From contig CAWIMX010000002.1 of assembly GCA_963837345.1 (NCBI GenBank), positions 744,001-808,000 on the forward strand: a stretch of DNA of 64,000 nt. The letters run 5' to 3'. Shown here one piece after another: positions 39,087-48,245 of this stretch; the stretch's first letter is position 1; each line of letters starts with the position of its first letter. Made by a program: the position numbers and the translations under genes. The stretch comes from CAWIMX01 sp963837345. Its GTDB lineage: Bacteria; Acidobacteriota; Vicinamibacteria; Vicinamibacterales; CAVVIG01. The notes under the pieces were generated by a model, which was not told the DNA's origin, made no database searches, and was given only the letters and a program-made list of their open reading frames with translations.

Positions 39087-40451
39087 ATGGCCAGAAAACC
39101 CCAGTCGGTCGTGTTGGTCGGACGCCCGAACGTCGGCAAGTCGACGCTGTTCAACCGCATGACCGGCGCCCGTCAGGCCATCGTCGCCCCGGTTGCCGGC
39201 ACCACACGGGATCTCGTCACGCGTCTGCTGGTCTGGCGCGGCCGTTCGTTCCAGCTGATCGATACGGGCGGCATGTTCGGCGCGAGCCAGGACCCGCTGC
39301 AGGAGCTCGTGTTCGCCCACGGCCGCAAGGCCCTGGGAGACGCCACGATGGTCGTCCTTGTGGTCGACGGGCGCGAGGGGCTGGTACCCGGCGACGAGGC
39401 GATTGCGCAGGAGCTGCGCCGCCTCGACCGACCCGCGTTGCTCGCCATCAACAAGACCGACGACAAGCGCGCGAAGGCGGGCGTGCTGGAATTCTACCGG
39501 CTCGGGTTCGAGCCGGTGTTCGAAATCTCGGCGGAGCACGGGCAGGGCGTCGCCGAGCTGCTGGACGAGATTGTCGAGCGGCTTGGGGCCTCGGGTAACG
39601 GGGCCGCGTTGGACGACGAGGCGGAGGGCGAGGACAAGCCGGCGGGCCTCGAAACGTCGATTGCCGTGGTCGGGCGGCCGAACGCCGGCAAGTCCTCGCT
39701 GCTGAACCGACTGCTGAACGAAGAGCGGGCACTCGTGAGCGACCTGCCGGGCACGACGCGCGATCCGGTCGAAGGTATCGTCACCTGGCACCGGCGGAGG
39801 TTCCGGCTGGTGGACACGGCCGGGATGCGGAAAGTGGGACGCGTCGCGCGGGGCGGCAAGGTGGAGCTGGTGAGCGTGCTGGCCGCGCGACGCGCGATCG
39901 CCGACGCGGACGTCGTGGCGCTCGTGATCGACGCGAGCGTCGGCGCGACCGATCAGGATGCGGCAATCGGTGGCGAAGCCGATCGCGCCGGGCGCGGCGT
40001 CGTGATTGTGGCCAACAAGTGGGACCTGGTGAAGAGTCCGGCCAGCGCCTTCGTGAAGTCGTTCGACGGCGAGCTGCGAGACCAGCTGAAGTTTCTCGAC
40101 TACGCGCCCATCCTGCACGTGTCGGCGCTGACGGGCGAGCGCGCACCGCGCGTGCTCGAGACGATTGATCAAGTGGCGGTCGCCCGCCGCCAGCGCGTGC
40201 CGACGCCGCAGCTCAACAAGTTCCTGGAGGAGGTGACGCGGGCGAACCCGCCGGTCAGCCCGGGGCGGAAACACGTGCGCATCCTGTACGCGGCGCAGGT
40301 GGGCGTGGCGCCGCCGACGTTCGTGTTCTTCACCAACGTCGCCACCACGTTCCACTTCTCCTACGAGCGGTTCCTGGTGAATCAACTCCGGGACCGCTTC
40401 GGGTTCGTGGGCACGCCCGTCCGGATCCAGGTGAGACGGCGGCCGAAATAG
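39087..40451 (+). CDS. der: Ribosome-assembly GTPase Der (EngA)
   Basis: Der is an essential GTPase in 50S subunit maturation with two tandem G domains and a KH-like C terminus. Here the first P-loop is LVGRPNVGKSTLFNRMTG (about residues 9-26) with DTGGM and NKTD; the second is VVGRPNAGKSSLLNRLL (about 192-208) with DTAGMRK and NKWDLV. The KH domain covers residues about 350-450 (LNKFLEEVTRANPP and NQLRDRFGFVGTPVRI). The length of 454 residues is normal. It diverges from HU and is followed by the MerR gene. Confidence 0.96.
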   Translation: MARKPQSVVLVGRPNVGKSTLFNRMTGARQAIVAPVAGTTRDLVTRLLVWRGRSFQLIDTGGMFGASQDPLQELVFAHGRKALGDATMVVLVVDGREGLVPGDEAIAQELRRLDRPALLAINKTDDKRAKAGVLEFYRLGFEPVFEISAEHGQGVAELLDEIVERLGASGNGAALDDEAEGEDKPAGLETSIAVVGRPNAGKSSLLNRLLNEERALVSDLPGTTRDPVEGIVTWHRRRFRLVDTAGMRKVGRVARGGKVELVSVLAARRAIADADVVALVIDASVGATDQDAAIGGEADRAGRGVVIVANKWDLVKSPASAFVKSFDGELRDQLKFLDYAPILHVSALTGERAPRVLETIDQVAVARRQRVPTPQLNKFLEEVTRANPPVSPGRKHVRILYAAQVGVAPPTFVFFTNVATTFHFSYERFLVNQLRDRFGFVGTPVRIQVRRRPK

Positions 40452-40493
40452 CGGGCCGGATGCTATACTTTTCGAGCCGATTTCCGGCGCCGC

Positions 40494-40994
40494 ATGGCCG
40501 AGAGCACTGCTCCCATCGAGATTCCCAAGCGCGCGCTCTTCAAGGCGGGTGAGGTGTGCGATCTCGCCAAGGTGCAGCCGTACGTGCTGAAGTCGTGGGA
40601 GGCGGAATTCCCCGGTCTGGGCGTGGCGAAGACGGCCGGCGGCCCCCGCGTGTACCGGCGCGAGGACGTCCAGCAGGTCCTGCGGATCAAGCACCTGCTG
40701 CTCGTCGAAGGCCTCACACTGGCGGGCGCCCGTCGTCGCCTCGAGGAGGACACGTCGCCGGCGACGGGGGCGGCCGACATCGACGAGTTGCTCGGCCGCA
40801 ACGCGCGCGAGCGGATCACGGCCGTGCGTCGCGGCCTGCGGGGGCTGCTGGATCTGCTGGCCGCGCGCGGAGAGGCCTTTCAGCTCGTGACGCCCGCCAC
40901 GCCACGCGGCGCGAGACTGGTGACGCCCAGCCGGAAGAAGGCGGCCAAGACCAAGGCCGGGCCGCGACGTCCGTCGCGCGCCCGCCGGCGTTGA
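40494..40994 (+). CDS. MerR family transcriptional regulator
   Basis: The 166-residue protein has an N-terminal winged helix-turn-helix (KRALFKAGEVCDLAKVQPYV, LKSWEAEFPGL, GPRVYRREDVQQVLRIKHLL) that matches MerR-type DNA binding, then a helix with GLTLAGARRRLEED. The C-terminal half ends in a Lys/Arg/Ala-rich tail and lacks metal-binding cysteines, so it is not a classical metal sensor. Homologues are often found close to HU/IHF genes. A TATACT box lies about 25 bases upstream of the start. The targets are unknown. Confidence 0.87.
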   Translation: MAESTAPIEIPKRALFKAGEVCDLAKVQPYVLKSWEAEFPGLGVAKTAGGPRVYRREDVQQVLRIKHLLLVEGLTLAGARRRLEEDTSPATGAADIDELLGRNARERITAVRRGLRGLLDLLAARGEAFQLVTPATPRGARLVTPSRKKAAKTKAGPRRPSRARRR

Positions 40995-41006
40995 GCGGAA
41001 GGGCAT

Positions 41007-41083
41007 CGGGATGTAGCGCAGCCTGGTAGCGCACTTGACTGGGGGTCAAGGGGCCGCCGGTTCGAATCCGGCCATCCCGACCA
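41007..41083 (+). tRNA. tRNA-Pro (anticodon GGG)
   Basis: The 77 bases fold as a complete cloverleaf: acceptor CGGGATG paired with CATCCCG, a D arm with AGCGCAGCCTGGTAGCGC, anticodon stem CTTGA/TCAAG with loop CTGGGGG (anticodon GGG), a T arm with GGTTCGAATCC, and an encoded ACCA end. C at position 1 is typical of bacterial tRNA-Pro. A five-T stretch follows directly. Confidence 0.95.
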
Positions 41084-41171
41084 TTTTTCCGCCCGTTCGT
41101 TCGTCCCCCTCCGACGCGGGCCTCATTTCATCCATCCACGAGAGGCTGATGGCTCGCTCGAGAAACGCAGT

Positions 41172-43790
41172 GTGAGAAGAATCTGGACGGTCGCGTTGTG
41201 TCTGGCCGCCGCGGTGGCGGGCGCCGCACCCATGGCGGCGCAGGACGCCGACGTCCGCAAGCAGGCGCATGCGCTGCGGACCGAGCCGGGCGAGATCCGG
41301 CTCGACGGACGGCTCGACGAACCGGCCTGGGAACGCGCCATCCCTGTTTTCGACTTCCGCATGGCCGAGCCGACCGAAGGGGCCGAGCCCACCGATCCCA
41401 TGGAAGTCCGGTTTCTGTACGACGGATCCGCGCTGTACGTCGGAGCCCGCATGGCCACTGGCAACGGGGGCCTCCAGGCGGTCATGGGCCGGCGCGACGA
41501 CGCCGGACAGTCGGAGAATCTCCAGATCGAGCTCGACACCTATCTCGACCGCCGGACGTCGTACATGTTCGGCGTGACGGCCTCTGGCGTGCGGCTCGAT
41601 CACTACCATCGGTCCGACGAGGAGAACAGCTGGGACTCGGGCTTCGACCCGGTGTGGGAAGCGCACACGCAGGTCACGAGCGACGCCTGGACGGCGGAGT
41701 TGTGGCTGCCGTTCAACCAGCTGCGCTTCAATGCCCGCGACGCGCAGATCTGGGGCCTGAACATCCGCCGGTTCCGTCCGACGCTCAACGAACAGGACTA
41801 CTGGGTCGTGATCGGCCGGACGGCGCGAGGCTGGGCGTCGAGATTCGGCGACCTCGACGGGATTTCCGGCATTCAGCCCTCCCGCCGCCTCGAGCTGCTG
41901 CCGTATGTCGCCGGCTCGTCCCTCGTCAGCGGCGGCACGCGCGATCCCGACAATCCCTTCGACAACGGGGTGAACGTGCGACAGCGTGTTGGCACGGACC
42001 TCAAGATGGGGCTGGGACCGAACCTGACGCTCGAAGCGACCGTGAATCCCGACTTCGGGCAGATCGAGGCCGATCCTGCGGAAGTGAATCTCAGCGCCTT
42101 CGAGACGTTCTTCAGCGAGCGCCGCCCGTTTTTTCTGGAAGGCAACAACCTGCTGCAGTTCGCGACGAACAATTTCTACTATTCACGCCGGATCGGTGCC
42201 CGCCCGGGCGGTCCCGCGTCTGGCGACTACGTGGATTATCCCAGCGCGGCAACGATTCTGGGCGCCGCGAAGCTGACCGGTCGCCTGCCATCGGGTACAT
42301 CGCTCGGTTTCCTGGGGGCGGTGACCGACCAGGAACAGGCGCGAGTCGAGACCGGCGGCCTGCGGTCGAGCGTCCGTGTCGCTCCGCGCACCTCCTGGGG
42401 GGTGGGCCGTGTGCTCAAGGAGTTCGGGGCCGAGGGATCCACGGTCGGTCTCCACATGACGACGATGCACCGGGACTACTCGGAGAACGACCCGCTCGCC
42501 AGCCTGTTCACCCGCTCGGCATTCACGGCGGGGGCCGACACGGACCTGCTGTTCGGCAACCGCATGTATGAGGCGGAGTTCTCGATCGGCGTGACCCACA
42601 TCGCGGGCGAGGCGGTGGCGCTGGCGCGCATCCAGCGAGGCAACGGCCATCTGTTCCAGCGGCCCGACATCGGCCGGGCGCGGTACGACCCGAACCGGAC
42701 GGCGATGAGCGGCATGCAAATCCGCTGGAGCGTCAGCAAGAATGCAGGGCGGCACTGGCTGTGGAGCAGCAATCAGATGATCGAGTCGCCGGAGTTCGAA
42801 CCGAACGATTTCGGTCGCCTGAACTACGCGGGAGATTTCACGTTGAACAACCGGCTCACCTGGCGGGAGACGCGCCCCGGGAAATACCTGCGCGCCTACT
42901 CGTTTCAGGTGAGCAACAACAACTCGTGGTACTACGACACGTTCCTCGGAATCCGGCCGAGCTTCAACGGCAGCGTGAACGCCACGCTCCCCAACTTCTG
43001 GTCGGTCAACGCCAACACCGGCGTCACCCTGCGGGGCCAGGACGCGCAACTCGCGCGCGGAGGGCCGTCGATGGGAACGCCTCAGTCGTGGGGGGGCGGC
43101 GCCTCGATCCGGAGCAGCAACGCCTCCAGCACACGCTGGAGCGTCGGCACCAGCTACAACGAGTCTGAGATCGGCGATCGGTCCTGGGGGCCCAACGCCA
43201 GCTTTTCCCTGCGGCCTTCGCCGTCGTGGCAGTTCGAAATCGACCCGGAATACAGCCGCGACATCGTGGCCCGCCAATACGTGGCCTCCGAGGATGGCGG
43301 GCATCCCGAGACGTTCGACCGCCGGTACATCTTCGGCGCCATCGACCGATCGACCGTCACGCTGCAGTTCCGGGCGAATCACACGTTCAAGCCCGACCTG
43401 ACGCTCGATGTCTACATGGAACCGTTCGCGGCGAGCGGCCGGTACTACGATTTCGGCGAACTGCTCGCGCCGCGCAGCCGCGATCTGCGACCGTACGGCT
43501 CGGGCGCCATCGACCTCACGGCCCATGGCGATGGCACCTACACGGCCACCGACGGCGGATCGAGCGTCGATTTTACGGCGCGCGACTTCAACGTCCAGTC
43601 GTTCCGCAGCAACGTCGTGCTGCGCTGGGAGTGGCGCCCGGGCAGTATCCTGTACGTCGTGTGGCAGCAGAACCGCGAGAGCAACGAACTTGCAGGCGGC
43701 CACGTGGGCCTCGGCGACGCCTTCGGGTCGTTCGCGGCGCCGGGCGAGAACGTCTTTGCCGTGAAGACGACCTGGTGGATCTCGCGGTAG
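41172..43790 (+). CDS. Secreted DUF5916 protein with family 9-like carbohydrate-binding domain
   Basis: The 872 residues begin with a signal peptide (MRRIWTVALCLAAAVAGAAPMAAQ). Residues about 35-240 form a CBM9-like sandwich (IRLDGRLDEPAWERA, LYVGARM, TAELWLPFNQLRF). The rest is the DUF5916 region with NPDFGQIEADPAEVNLSAFE and FFSERRPFFLEGNNLL, then many amphipathic strands ending in FAVKTTWWISR, which looks like an outer-membrane barrel. Such proteins are common in Acidobacteriota, Gemmatimonadota and Bacteroidota; the function is not established, though saccharide binding or uptake is likely. The start is a GTG. It is followed on the same strand by the S9 peptidase. Confidence 0.88.
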   Translation: MRRIWTVALCLAAAVAGAAPMAAQDADVRKQAHALRTEPGEIRLDGRLDEPAWERAIPVFDFRMAEPTEGAEPTDPMEVRFLYDGSALYVGARMATGNGGLQAVMGRRDDAGQSENLQIELDTYLDRRTSYMFGVTASGVRLDHYHRSDEENSWDSGFDPVWEAHTQVTSDAWTAELWLPFNQLRFNARDAQIWGLNIRRFRPTLNEQDYWVVIGRTARGWASRFGDLDGISGIQPSRRLELLPYVAGSSLVSGGTRDPDNPFDNGVNVRQRVGTDLKMGLGPNLTLEATVNPDFGQIEADPAEVNLSAFETFFSERRPFFLEGNNLLQFATNNFYYSRRIGARPGGPASGDYVDYPSAATILGAAKLTGRLPSGTSLGFLGAVTDQEQARVETGGLRSSVRVAPRTSWGVGRVLKEFGAEGSTVGLHMTTMHRDYSENDPLASLFTRSAFTAGADTDLLFGNRMYEAEFSIGVTHIAGEAVALARIQRGNGHLFQRPDIGRARYDPNRTAMSGMQIRWSVSKNAGRHWLWSSNQMIESPEFEPNDFGRLNYAGDFTLNNRLTWRETRPGKYLRAYSFQVSNNNSWYYDTFLGIRPSFNGSVNATLPNFWSVNANTGVTLRGQDAQLARGGPSMGTPQSWGGGASIRSSNASSTRWSVGTSYNESEIGDRSWGPNASFSLRPSPSWQFEIDPEYSRDIVARQYVASEDGGHPETFDRRYIFGAIDRSTVTLQFRANHTFKPDLTLDVYMEPFAASGRYYDFGELLAPRSRDLRPYGSGAIDLTAHGDGTYTATDGGSSVDFTARDFNVQSFRSNVVLRWEWRPGSILYVVWQQNRESNELAGGHVGLGDAFGSFAAPGENVFAVKTTWWISR

Positions 43791-43845
43791 ACCGCGCTGG
43801 CACATTCTCGAACGTCGCGTTCGCACGCGGCACGAAGGGGGGCGC

Positions 43846-46011
43846 ATGCCGCACCGTGGATCGACGCGTCGCTGGCTGGTTCAGGGAGCCCTTCTGGGCG
43901 CGGCGATGGTGGCTGGGGCGTGCGGAGGCAATCAGGCGCCACGGATGACGTATCCAGATACGGCCCGAGACGTCGTCGTCGACGACTATTTCGGCACGTC
44001 GGTTCCCGATCCGTACCGCTGGCTGGAGGATCTGAACGCCCCGGCGGTCGCGTCGTGGGTCGAGGCCGAGAACCGGACGACGTTCGGCTACCTGAACACG
44101 CTGCCCGATCGCGACGCGCTCCGCAGCCGGATCACCGCGCTGTGGAACTACCCGCGCGTCAGCCTGCCGTTCTGGGAGGGCGGCCGCTGGTACTACTATC
44201 GCAACTCGGGCCTCGAGCGCCAGAGCGTGGTGTATGCCCGCGCGGCGCTGGATGAGCCCGCCAGCGTGGTGCTGGATCCGAACGAGCTGTCGCCGGACGG
44301 TTCCATCGCGCTGTCGGATTTCGTGCCGTCGCCCGACGGCCGTCGCTTCACGTACGGCCAGGCCGAGGGCGGCTCCGACTGGTCCATCTACTACTTCCGG
44401 GACGTCGCGACGGGGGAGACCTTGCCGGACCGTCTCGAGTGGGTGAAGTTCAGCACCGTGTCCTGGACGAGGGACGGACGCGGCGTCTTCTACGGCCGCT
44501 ATCCGCAGCCGCCGCCCGGCCAGGAGCTGGAGGCGGCCCTCTCGGACAAGCGCATCTACTACCACCGCCTCGGCACGGACCAGGCCGCCGACCGCCTCAT
44601 CTACGCGAGGCCCGAAGAGCCGTCGCTCTTCATCGACGCACACGTCGACGAGTCGGGCCGGTATCTGTTCGTCGATACCAACAAGGGCACGAGCAACAAG
44701 AACGAACTGTTCGTCAAGGACCTGGGCAGCCCCATGGCGCCGCGGCTCGACGCGCCCGTGGCGCCGCTGTATCCCGGACATACGGCGGCGTACGTGCCGC
44801 TCGGCGTCGTGAACAATCTTCTGTATCTGCTGACCGATCGGGACGCGCCGAACCGCAAGGTCGTCTCGGTGTCGATCCTGCGGCCCGATGTCGCCAACTG
44901 GCGGACGATCGTGCCGGAGGGGCCGAATCCGATCGAGTCGGCCAGCCTCGTCGCCGGACTGATCGCCGTCAATCGGCTTGAGGATGTCGCCAGTGCCGTC
45001 CGGTTCTACCGCCTCGATGGCGCGGAGGTCTCGCAGTTGAGCCCCCCGAGTCTCGGCACCGTCGACGGTCCGTCGGGGCGGTTCGACCGCCCGGAGATCT
45101 TCTACAGCTTCACGTCGCCGCTCTATCCCTCGACCGTGTTCCGGTTCGACCGCGAGAGCGGGGACAGCACGGCGTTCGAGCCGCCGCCGCCGACGGTCGA
45201 TCCGTCGCAGTACGAAACCGAGCGCGTCTTCGCGACCTCGAAGGACGCCACGCGCGTGCCGTTGTTCATCACGCACAAGAAGGGGCTGGTGAAGAACGGC
45301 GCGAACCCGACGATGCTCTACGGATACGGCGGCTTCAACATCCCCACGCAGCCGACCTACCGCTCCGATCTGCCGGCATGGCTCGAACGAGGCGGGGTCT
45401 GGGTGACGGCGAGCGTGCGCGGCGGCAGCGAGTACGGCGAAGCCTGGCACCAGGCGGCGATGTTCGAGAAGAAGCAGAACGTGTTCGACGACTTCATCGC
45501 CGCGGCCGAGTACCTGGTCAAGGAGCGGTACGCCTCGCCGGAGACGCTCGGCATCATGGGGGGCTCCAATGGCGGGCTGCTGGTGGGCGCCGTGATGGAG
45601 CAGCGTCCGGATCTCTTCGCCGTCGCGCTTCCCGCGGCTGGCGTGATGGACATGCTGCGCTATCACCAGTTCACGGGTGGGTCGGCCTGGACGACCGAGT
45701 ACGGGTCGTCGGAAGACGCCACGGGTTTCGCCTACCTCTACAAGTACTCCCCTGTGCACAACGTCACGCCGGGGACCTGCTATCCGGCGACGCTCGTGAC
45801 GACGGCCGACCACGACGACCGCGTCGTGCCCAGTCACTCCTTCAAGTTCGCGGCGGCGCTCCAGGCGGGGCAGGGCTGCGACAAACCCGTGCTCATCCGC
45901 GTCGAAACCCAGGCGTCGCACGGGTATCGGCCGACCGACAAACGGATCGCGGAGCTGGCCGACGAGTGGGCGTTCGCGCTCGCGAATATGAAGGAGAAGG
46001 TCGAGAACTGA
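43846..46011 (+). CDS. Prolyl oligopeptidase family serine peptidase (S9A), lipoprotein
   Basis: This 721-residue peptidase has a lipoprotein-type signal (LVQGALLGAAMVAGAC). After it comes the family N terminus VVVDDYFGTSVPDPYRWLED, a beta-propeller that screens substrate size, and a C-terminal alpha/beta hydrolase. The catalytic triad is visible: Ser in MGGSNGGLLVG (about 573), Asp in TADHDDRVVPSH (about 654) and His in ASHGYRPTDKR (about 691). It would cleave after proline in short peptides in the periplasm. The gene is separated from the convergent PQQ dehydrogenase by a long perfect inverted repeat. Confidence 0.93.
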   Translation: MPHRGSTRRWLVQGALLGAAMVAGACGGNQAPRMTYPDTARDVVVDDYFGTSVPDPYRWLEDLNAPAVASWVEAENRTTFGYLNTLPDRDALRSRITALWNYPRVSLPFWEGGRWYYYRNSGLERQSVVYARAALDEPASVVLDPNELSPDGSIALSDFVPSPDGRRFTYGQAEGGSDWSIYYFRDVATGETLPDRLEWVKFSTVSWTRDGRGVFYGRYPQPPPGQELEAALSDKRIYYHRLGTDQAADRLIYARPEEPSLFIDAHVDESGRYLFVDTNKGTSNKNELFVKDLGSPMAPRLDAPVAPLYPGHTAAYVPLGVVNNLLYLLTDRDAPNRKVVSVSILRPDVANWRTIVPEGPNPIESASLVAGLIAVNRLEDVASAVRFYRLDGAEVSQLSPPSLGTVDGPSGRFDRPEIFYSFTSPLYPSTVFRFDRESGDSTAFEPPPPTVDPSQYETERVFATSKDATRVPLFITHKKGLVKNGANPTMLYGYGGFNIPTQPTYRSDLPAWLERGGVWVTASVRGGSEYGEAWHQAAMFEKKQNVFDDFIAAAEYLVKERYASPETLGIMGGSNGGLLVGAVMEQRPDLFAVALPAAGVMDMLRYHQFTGGSAWTTEYGSSEDATGFAYLYKYSPVHNVTPGTCYPATLVTTADHDDRVVPSHSFKFAAALQAGQGCDKPVLIRVETQASHGYRPTDKRIAELADEWAFALANMKEKVEN

Positions 46012-46012
46012 G

Positions 46013-46057
46013 ACGCGGAGCTGAGGAACGGGGTTCAACCGTTCCTCAGCTCCGCGT
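46013..46057. terminator. Perfect 19-bp inverted repeat between convergent genes
   Basis: The arms at 46013-46031 and 46039-46057 are exact reverse complements (ACGCGGAGCTGAGGAACGG on the left) around a 7-base loop. The repeat starts two bases after the S9 peptidase stop codon and ends just before the PQQ dehydrogenase stop. It is well placed as a bidirectional terminator or transcript-end hairpin, although no T-run follows on either strand. It carries the CTGAGGAACGG block seen in the repeat after priA. Confidence 0.75.
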
Positions 46058-46065
46058 GTGCGAGG

Positions 46066-48102
46066 TCAGTTGGGAAGCTTGTACGCCAGATACTCGCCGG
46101 TATAGTTCCCGCCGCTGACGGCAACGACGATGTACTGCTTGCCGTCGTACAGATAGGTCATCGGCGATCCGGTCTGCGGCGCCGGCATCAGCACGGAGCC
46201 GGCGTCGGCACCGGTGGCCTTGTCGTAGGCTCGAAGCTTCGCGCCGCGCAGGCCTGGCGCCTGCGTCGTCACCTGACCTTCGCCGGCGATGACGAGCGTC
46301 TTGGTGGTGAGGACGCCGATGCGGCCCTGCGATCCAGTGCGCGGGATGTCGAGGCCTTGCAACGCCGGGTTGTTCTTGATGTTGTCCGGCGTGTCGCCGT
46401 GCGCGATCTGCCAGACGATCTCGCCTTTGTTCAGGTCGATCGCGGTGATCCGGCCGTAGGGCGGTTTGAGCAGCGGCAGCCCCTGGACCTCCAGGGGATT
46501 GCCCCCGCGGCCGCCACGCCCGCCGCGGCCCGCCGCGCCGCGACCGGCGCCGCCGCGACCGTCCGCCGCGTCTTCCTGCGGCGGCGTCGCGCGACCCTGC
46601 ACCCAGCCGAAGTCGGAGCGGTTGGGATCAGGCGGAACCAGACCAAGCGCCGACGGCGAGGTGTTCGAGAAGATGTACATGATGTTCGTCTCGGGATCGA
46701 GCGATCCACCTTGCCAGTTCGCGCCGCCGGTCACCGATGGCACGTGGAGCGTGCCGAGCGGTCCCGGCCAGGTGCTGACGACGGGCGGCGTGAACAGCGG
46801 CCCGATCTTGTAGTTCTTGATGAGCTCGAGCGCCTGCTGGTGCAGCTCGGGCGTGAAGTCGATCAGGTCGTCTTCCGAGAGGCCCTGGACGTCGAAGGCC
46901 GGCGGCTTGGTGACGAAGGGCTGGGTCGGACTCGTCTTCTCGCCGGGCACCGTGGACTGCTCGACCGGTCGCTCTTCAATCGGCCACACGGGCTCGCCCG
47001 TCACGCGGTCGAACACGTAGACCCAGGCCTGTTTTGTCGGCTGGGCGACGGCCTTGATCAGCCGACCGTTCACGGTGATATCGACGAGGATCGGCGCGCA
47101 CGGAATATCGTTGTCCCAGATGCCGTGGTGAACGAGCTGGTAGTGCCACTTGCGCTTGCCCGTCTTGATGTCCACGGCGACGAGGCTCTCGCCGAACAGG
47201 CCGTTGCCCGGCCGGTGCCCGCCGTAGTAGTCGCCCGTCGGCAGTTCGACCGGCAGGTACACGAGCCCGAGCTCCGGGTCGATGCTCATCTGCGCCCAGA
47301 CGCCGGCGTTGCCCGTGTACGCCCACGAGTCGCCTTCCCACGAGTCGTTGCCGAACTCGCCGGGCGAAGGGATGGTGTGGAAGATCCACAGACGCTTGCC
47401 CGTTTTCGCGTCGTAGCCCCGGATGTAGCCCTTCACGTGCCGGAAGCTCGGCGGCGAGCCGCCCGCCAGATGGGCGGCGCCGACCACGATGACGCCGTTC
47501 GAGATGATCGGCGTGGCGTGCAGACCGAGCTCGCCCGTGACCGGATCGACGACCTGATCGTCTTCGGCCTTCAGGTCGACCACGCCGTTCTTCCCGAAGG
47601 TCTGCACGGGGACGCCGGTCTTCGCGTCGAGCGCGAGCATGCGGTACCCCGGCGTCACGTACACGACGCGGCCCATGCCGTTGTCTTCAAAGTAGGCGAG
47701 CCCGCGGCCCGACAGCTGCCGCGGCGCGTCGGCGCCGCGCTCGCCCTCGTTCTCGCTGTGCATCCACAGCAGCTCGCCCGTGCCGGCGTCGAGCGCGACG
47801 ACCGCCCGCCGCGTGCCGCCGGTGGCGTACACGACGCCGTTCACCATCAGCGGCGTGCCCTGAAGGTTGAACTCCGGGCGCGGACCGAGCGAGTCGGTCT
47901 TGAACCGCCAGGCGATTTCGAGCTTGCTGAAATTGTCCTTGTTGATCTGATCGAGCGGGGAATAGCGGGTACTCGCCAGGTCGGCGCCGTAGGTCCGCCA
48001 TTCGCCGTTTCTCGCCTGACCAAAGATGCCGACGTTCGCCCACGCGACGATCGCTGCCGCGCAGACGACCGACAGCCCGAAGAGACGGATCCGTCGCTGC
48101 AT
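46066..48102 (-). CDS. PQQ-dependent membrane/periplasmic dehydrogenase (quinoprotein glucose dehydrogenase-like)
   Basis: The 678-residue protein begins with a signal or anchor segment (RIRLFGLSVVCAAAIVAWAN), then WRTYGADLASTRYSPLDQI, the standard opening of pyrroloquinoline-quinone dehydrogenases. Repeated propeller blades carry W-docking motifs (GELLWMHSENEG, GKRLWIFHTIPSPGEFGN, GKRKWHYQLVHHGIWDNDIP). It would oxidise a sugar or alcohol in the periplasm and feed the respiratory chain. A Gly/Arg-rich insert (GRGGAGRGAAGRGGRGGRGG) near residue 540 is unusual. There is no C-terminal cytochrome motif (CxxCH). The ATG at 48102 is chosen over one 17 codons earlier because it begins the signal and has a GAGGG site upstream. 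Confidence 0.9.
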   Translation of the reverse strand: MQRRIRLFGLSVVCAAAIVAWANVGIFGQARNGEWRTYGADLASTRYSPLDQINKDNFSKLEIAWRFKTDSLGPRPEFNLQGTPLMVNGVVYATGGTRRAVVALDAGTGELLWMHSENEGERGADAPRQLSGRGLAYFEDNGMGRVVYVTPGYRMLALDAKTGVPVQTFGKNGVVDLKAEDDQVVDPVTGELGLHATPIISNGVIVVGAAHLAGGSPPSFRHVKGYIRGYDAKTGKRLWIFHTIPSPGEFGNDSWEGDSWAYTGNAGVWAQMSIDPELGLVYLPVELPTGDYYGGHRPGNGLFGESLVAVDIKTGKRKWHYQLVHHGIWDNDIPCAPILVDITVNGRLIKAVAQPTKQAWVYVFDRVTGEPVWPIEERPVEQSTVPGEKTSPTQPFVTKPPAFDVQGLSEDDLIDFTPELHQQALELIKNYKIGPLFTPPVVSTWPGPLGTLHVPSVTGGANWQGGSLDPETNIMYIFSNTSPSALGLVPPDPNRSDFGWVQGRATPPQEDAADGRGGAGRGAAGRGGRGGRGGNPLEVQGLPLLKPPYGRITAIDLNKGEIVWQIAHGDTPDNIKNNPALQGLDIPRTGSQGRIGVLTTKTLVIAGEGQVTTQAPGLRGAKLRAYDKATGADAGSVLMPAPQTGSPMTYLYDGKQYIVVAVSGGNYTGEYLAYKLPN

Positions 48103-48207
48103 TATGTGACCCTCACTTGTGAAAAACGAGCAAGACGAGCGAAATAGTGCCACTCCCGGGGCAAAAAGAAAAGCCCTTGCCGTAGCTTGTCACAGGTTGC
48201 CATCGGC

Positions 48208-48236
48208 TTGTGACCGCGTGCCAGTCCGACTAGGAT
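48208..48236 (+). promoter_or_regulatory. Candidate promoter of the acetyl-CoA synthetase gene
   Basis: TTGTGA (48208-48213), exactly 17 bases and TAGGAT (48231-48236) precede the ATG by nine bases, so the leader would be about three bases. Two more TTGTGA/TTGTCA copies lie upstream in the same 143-base divergent gap (about 48114 and 48186) and may be regulator sites. Confidence 0.5.
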
Positions 48237-48245
48237 GGACGCGCC

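Noticed and set aside
41084..41171. A second tRNA or small RNA after tRNA-Pro
   Set aside because: There is no cloverleaf and no stable hairpin apart from the tRNA; only a short T-run was seen.
48140..48165. A sigma-54 promoter (TGGCAC-like) for the PQQ dehydrogenase on the minus strand
   Set aside because: The distance between the GG and GC elements is nine bases, not the required ten, and the -12 part does not match.
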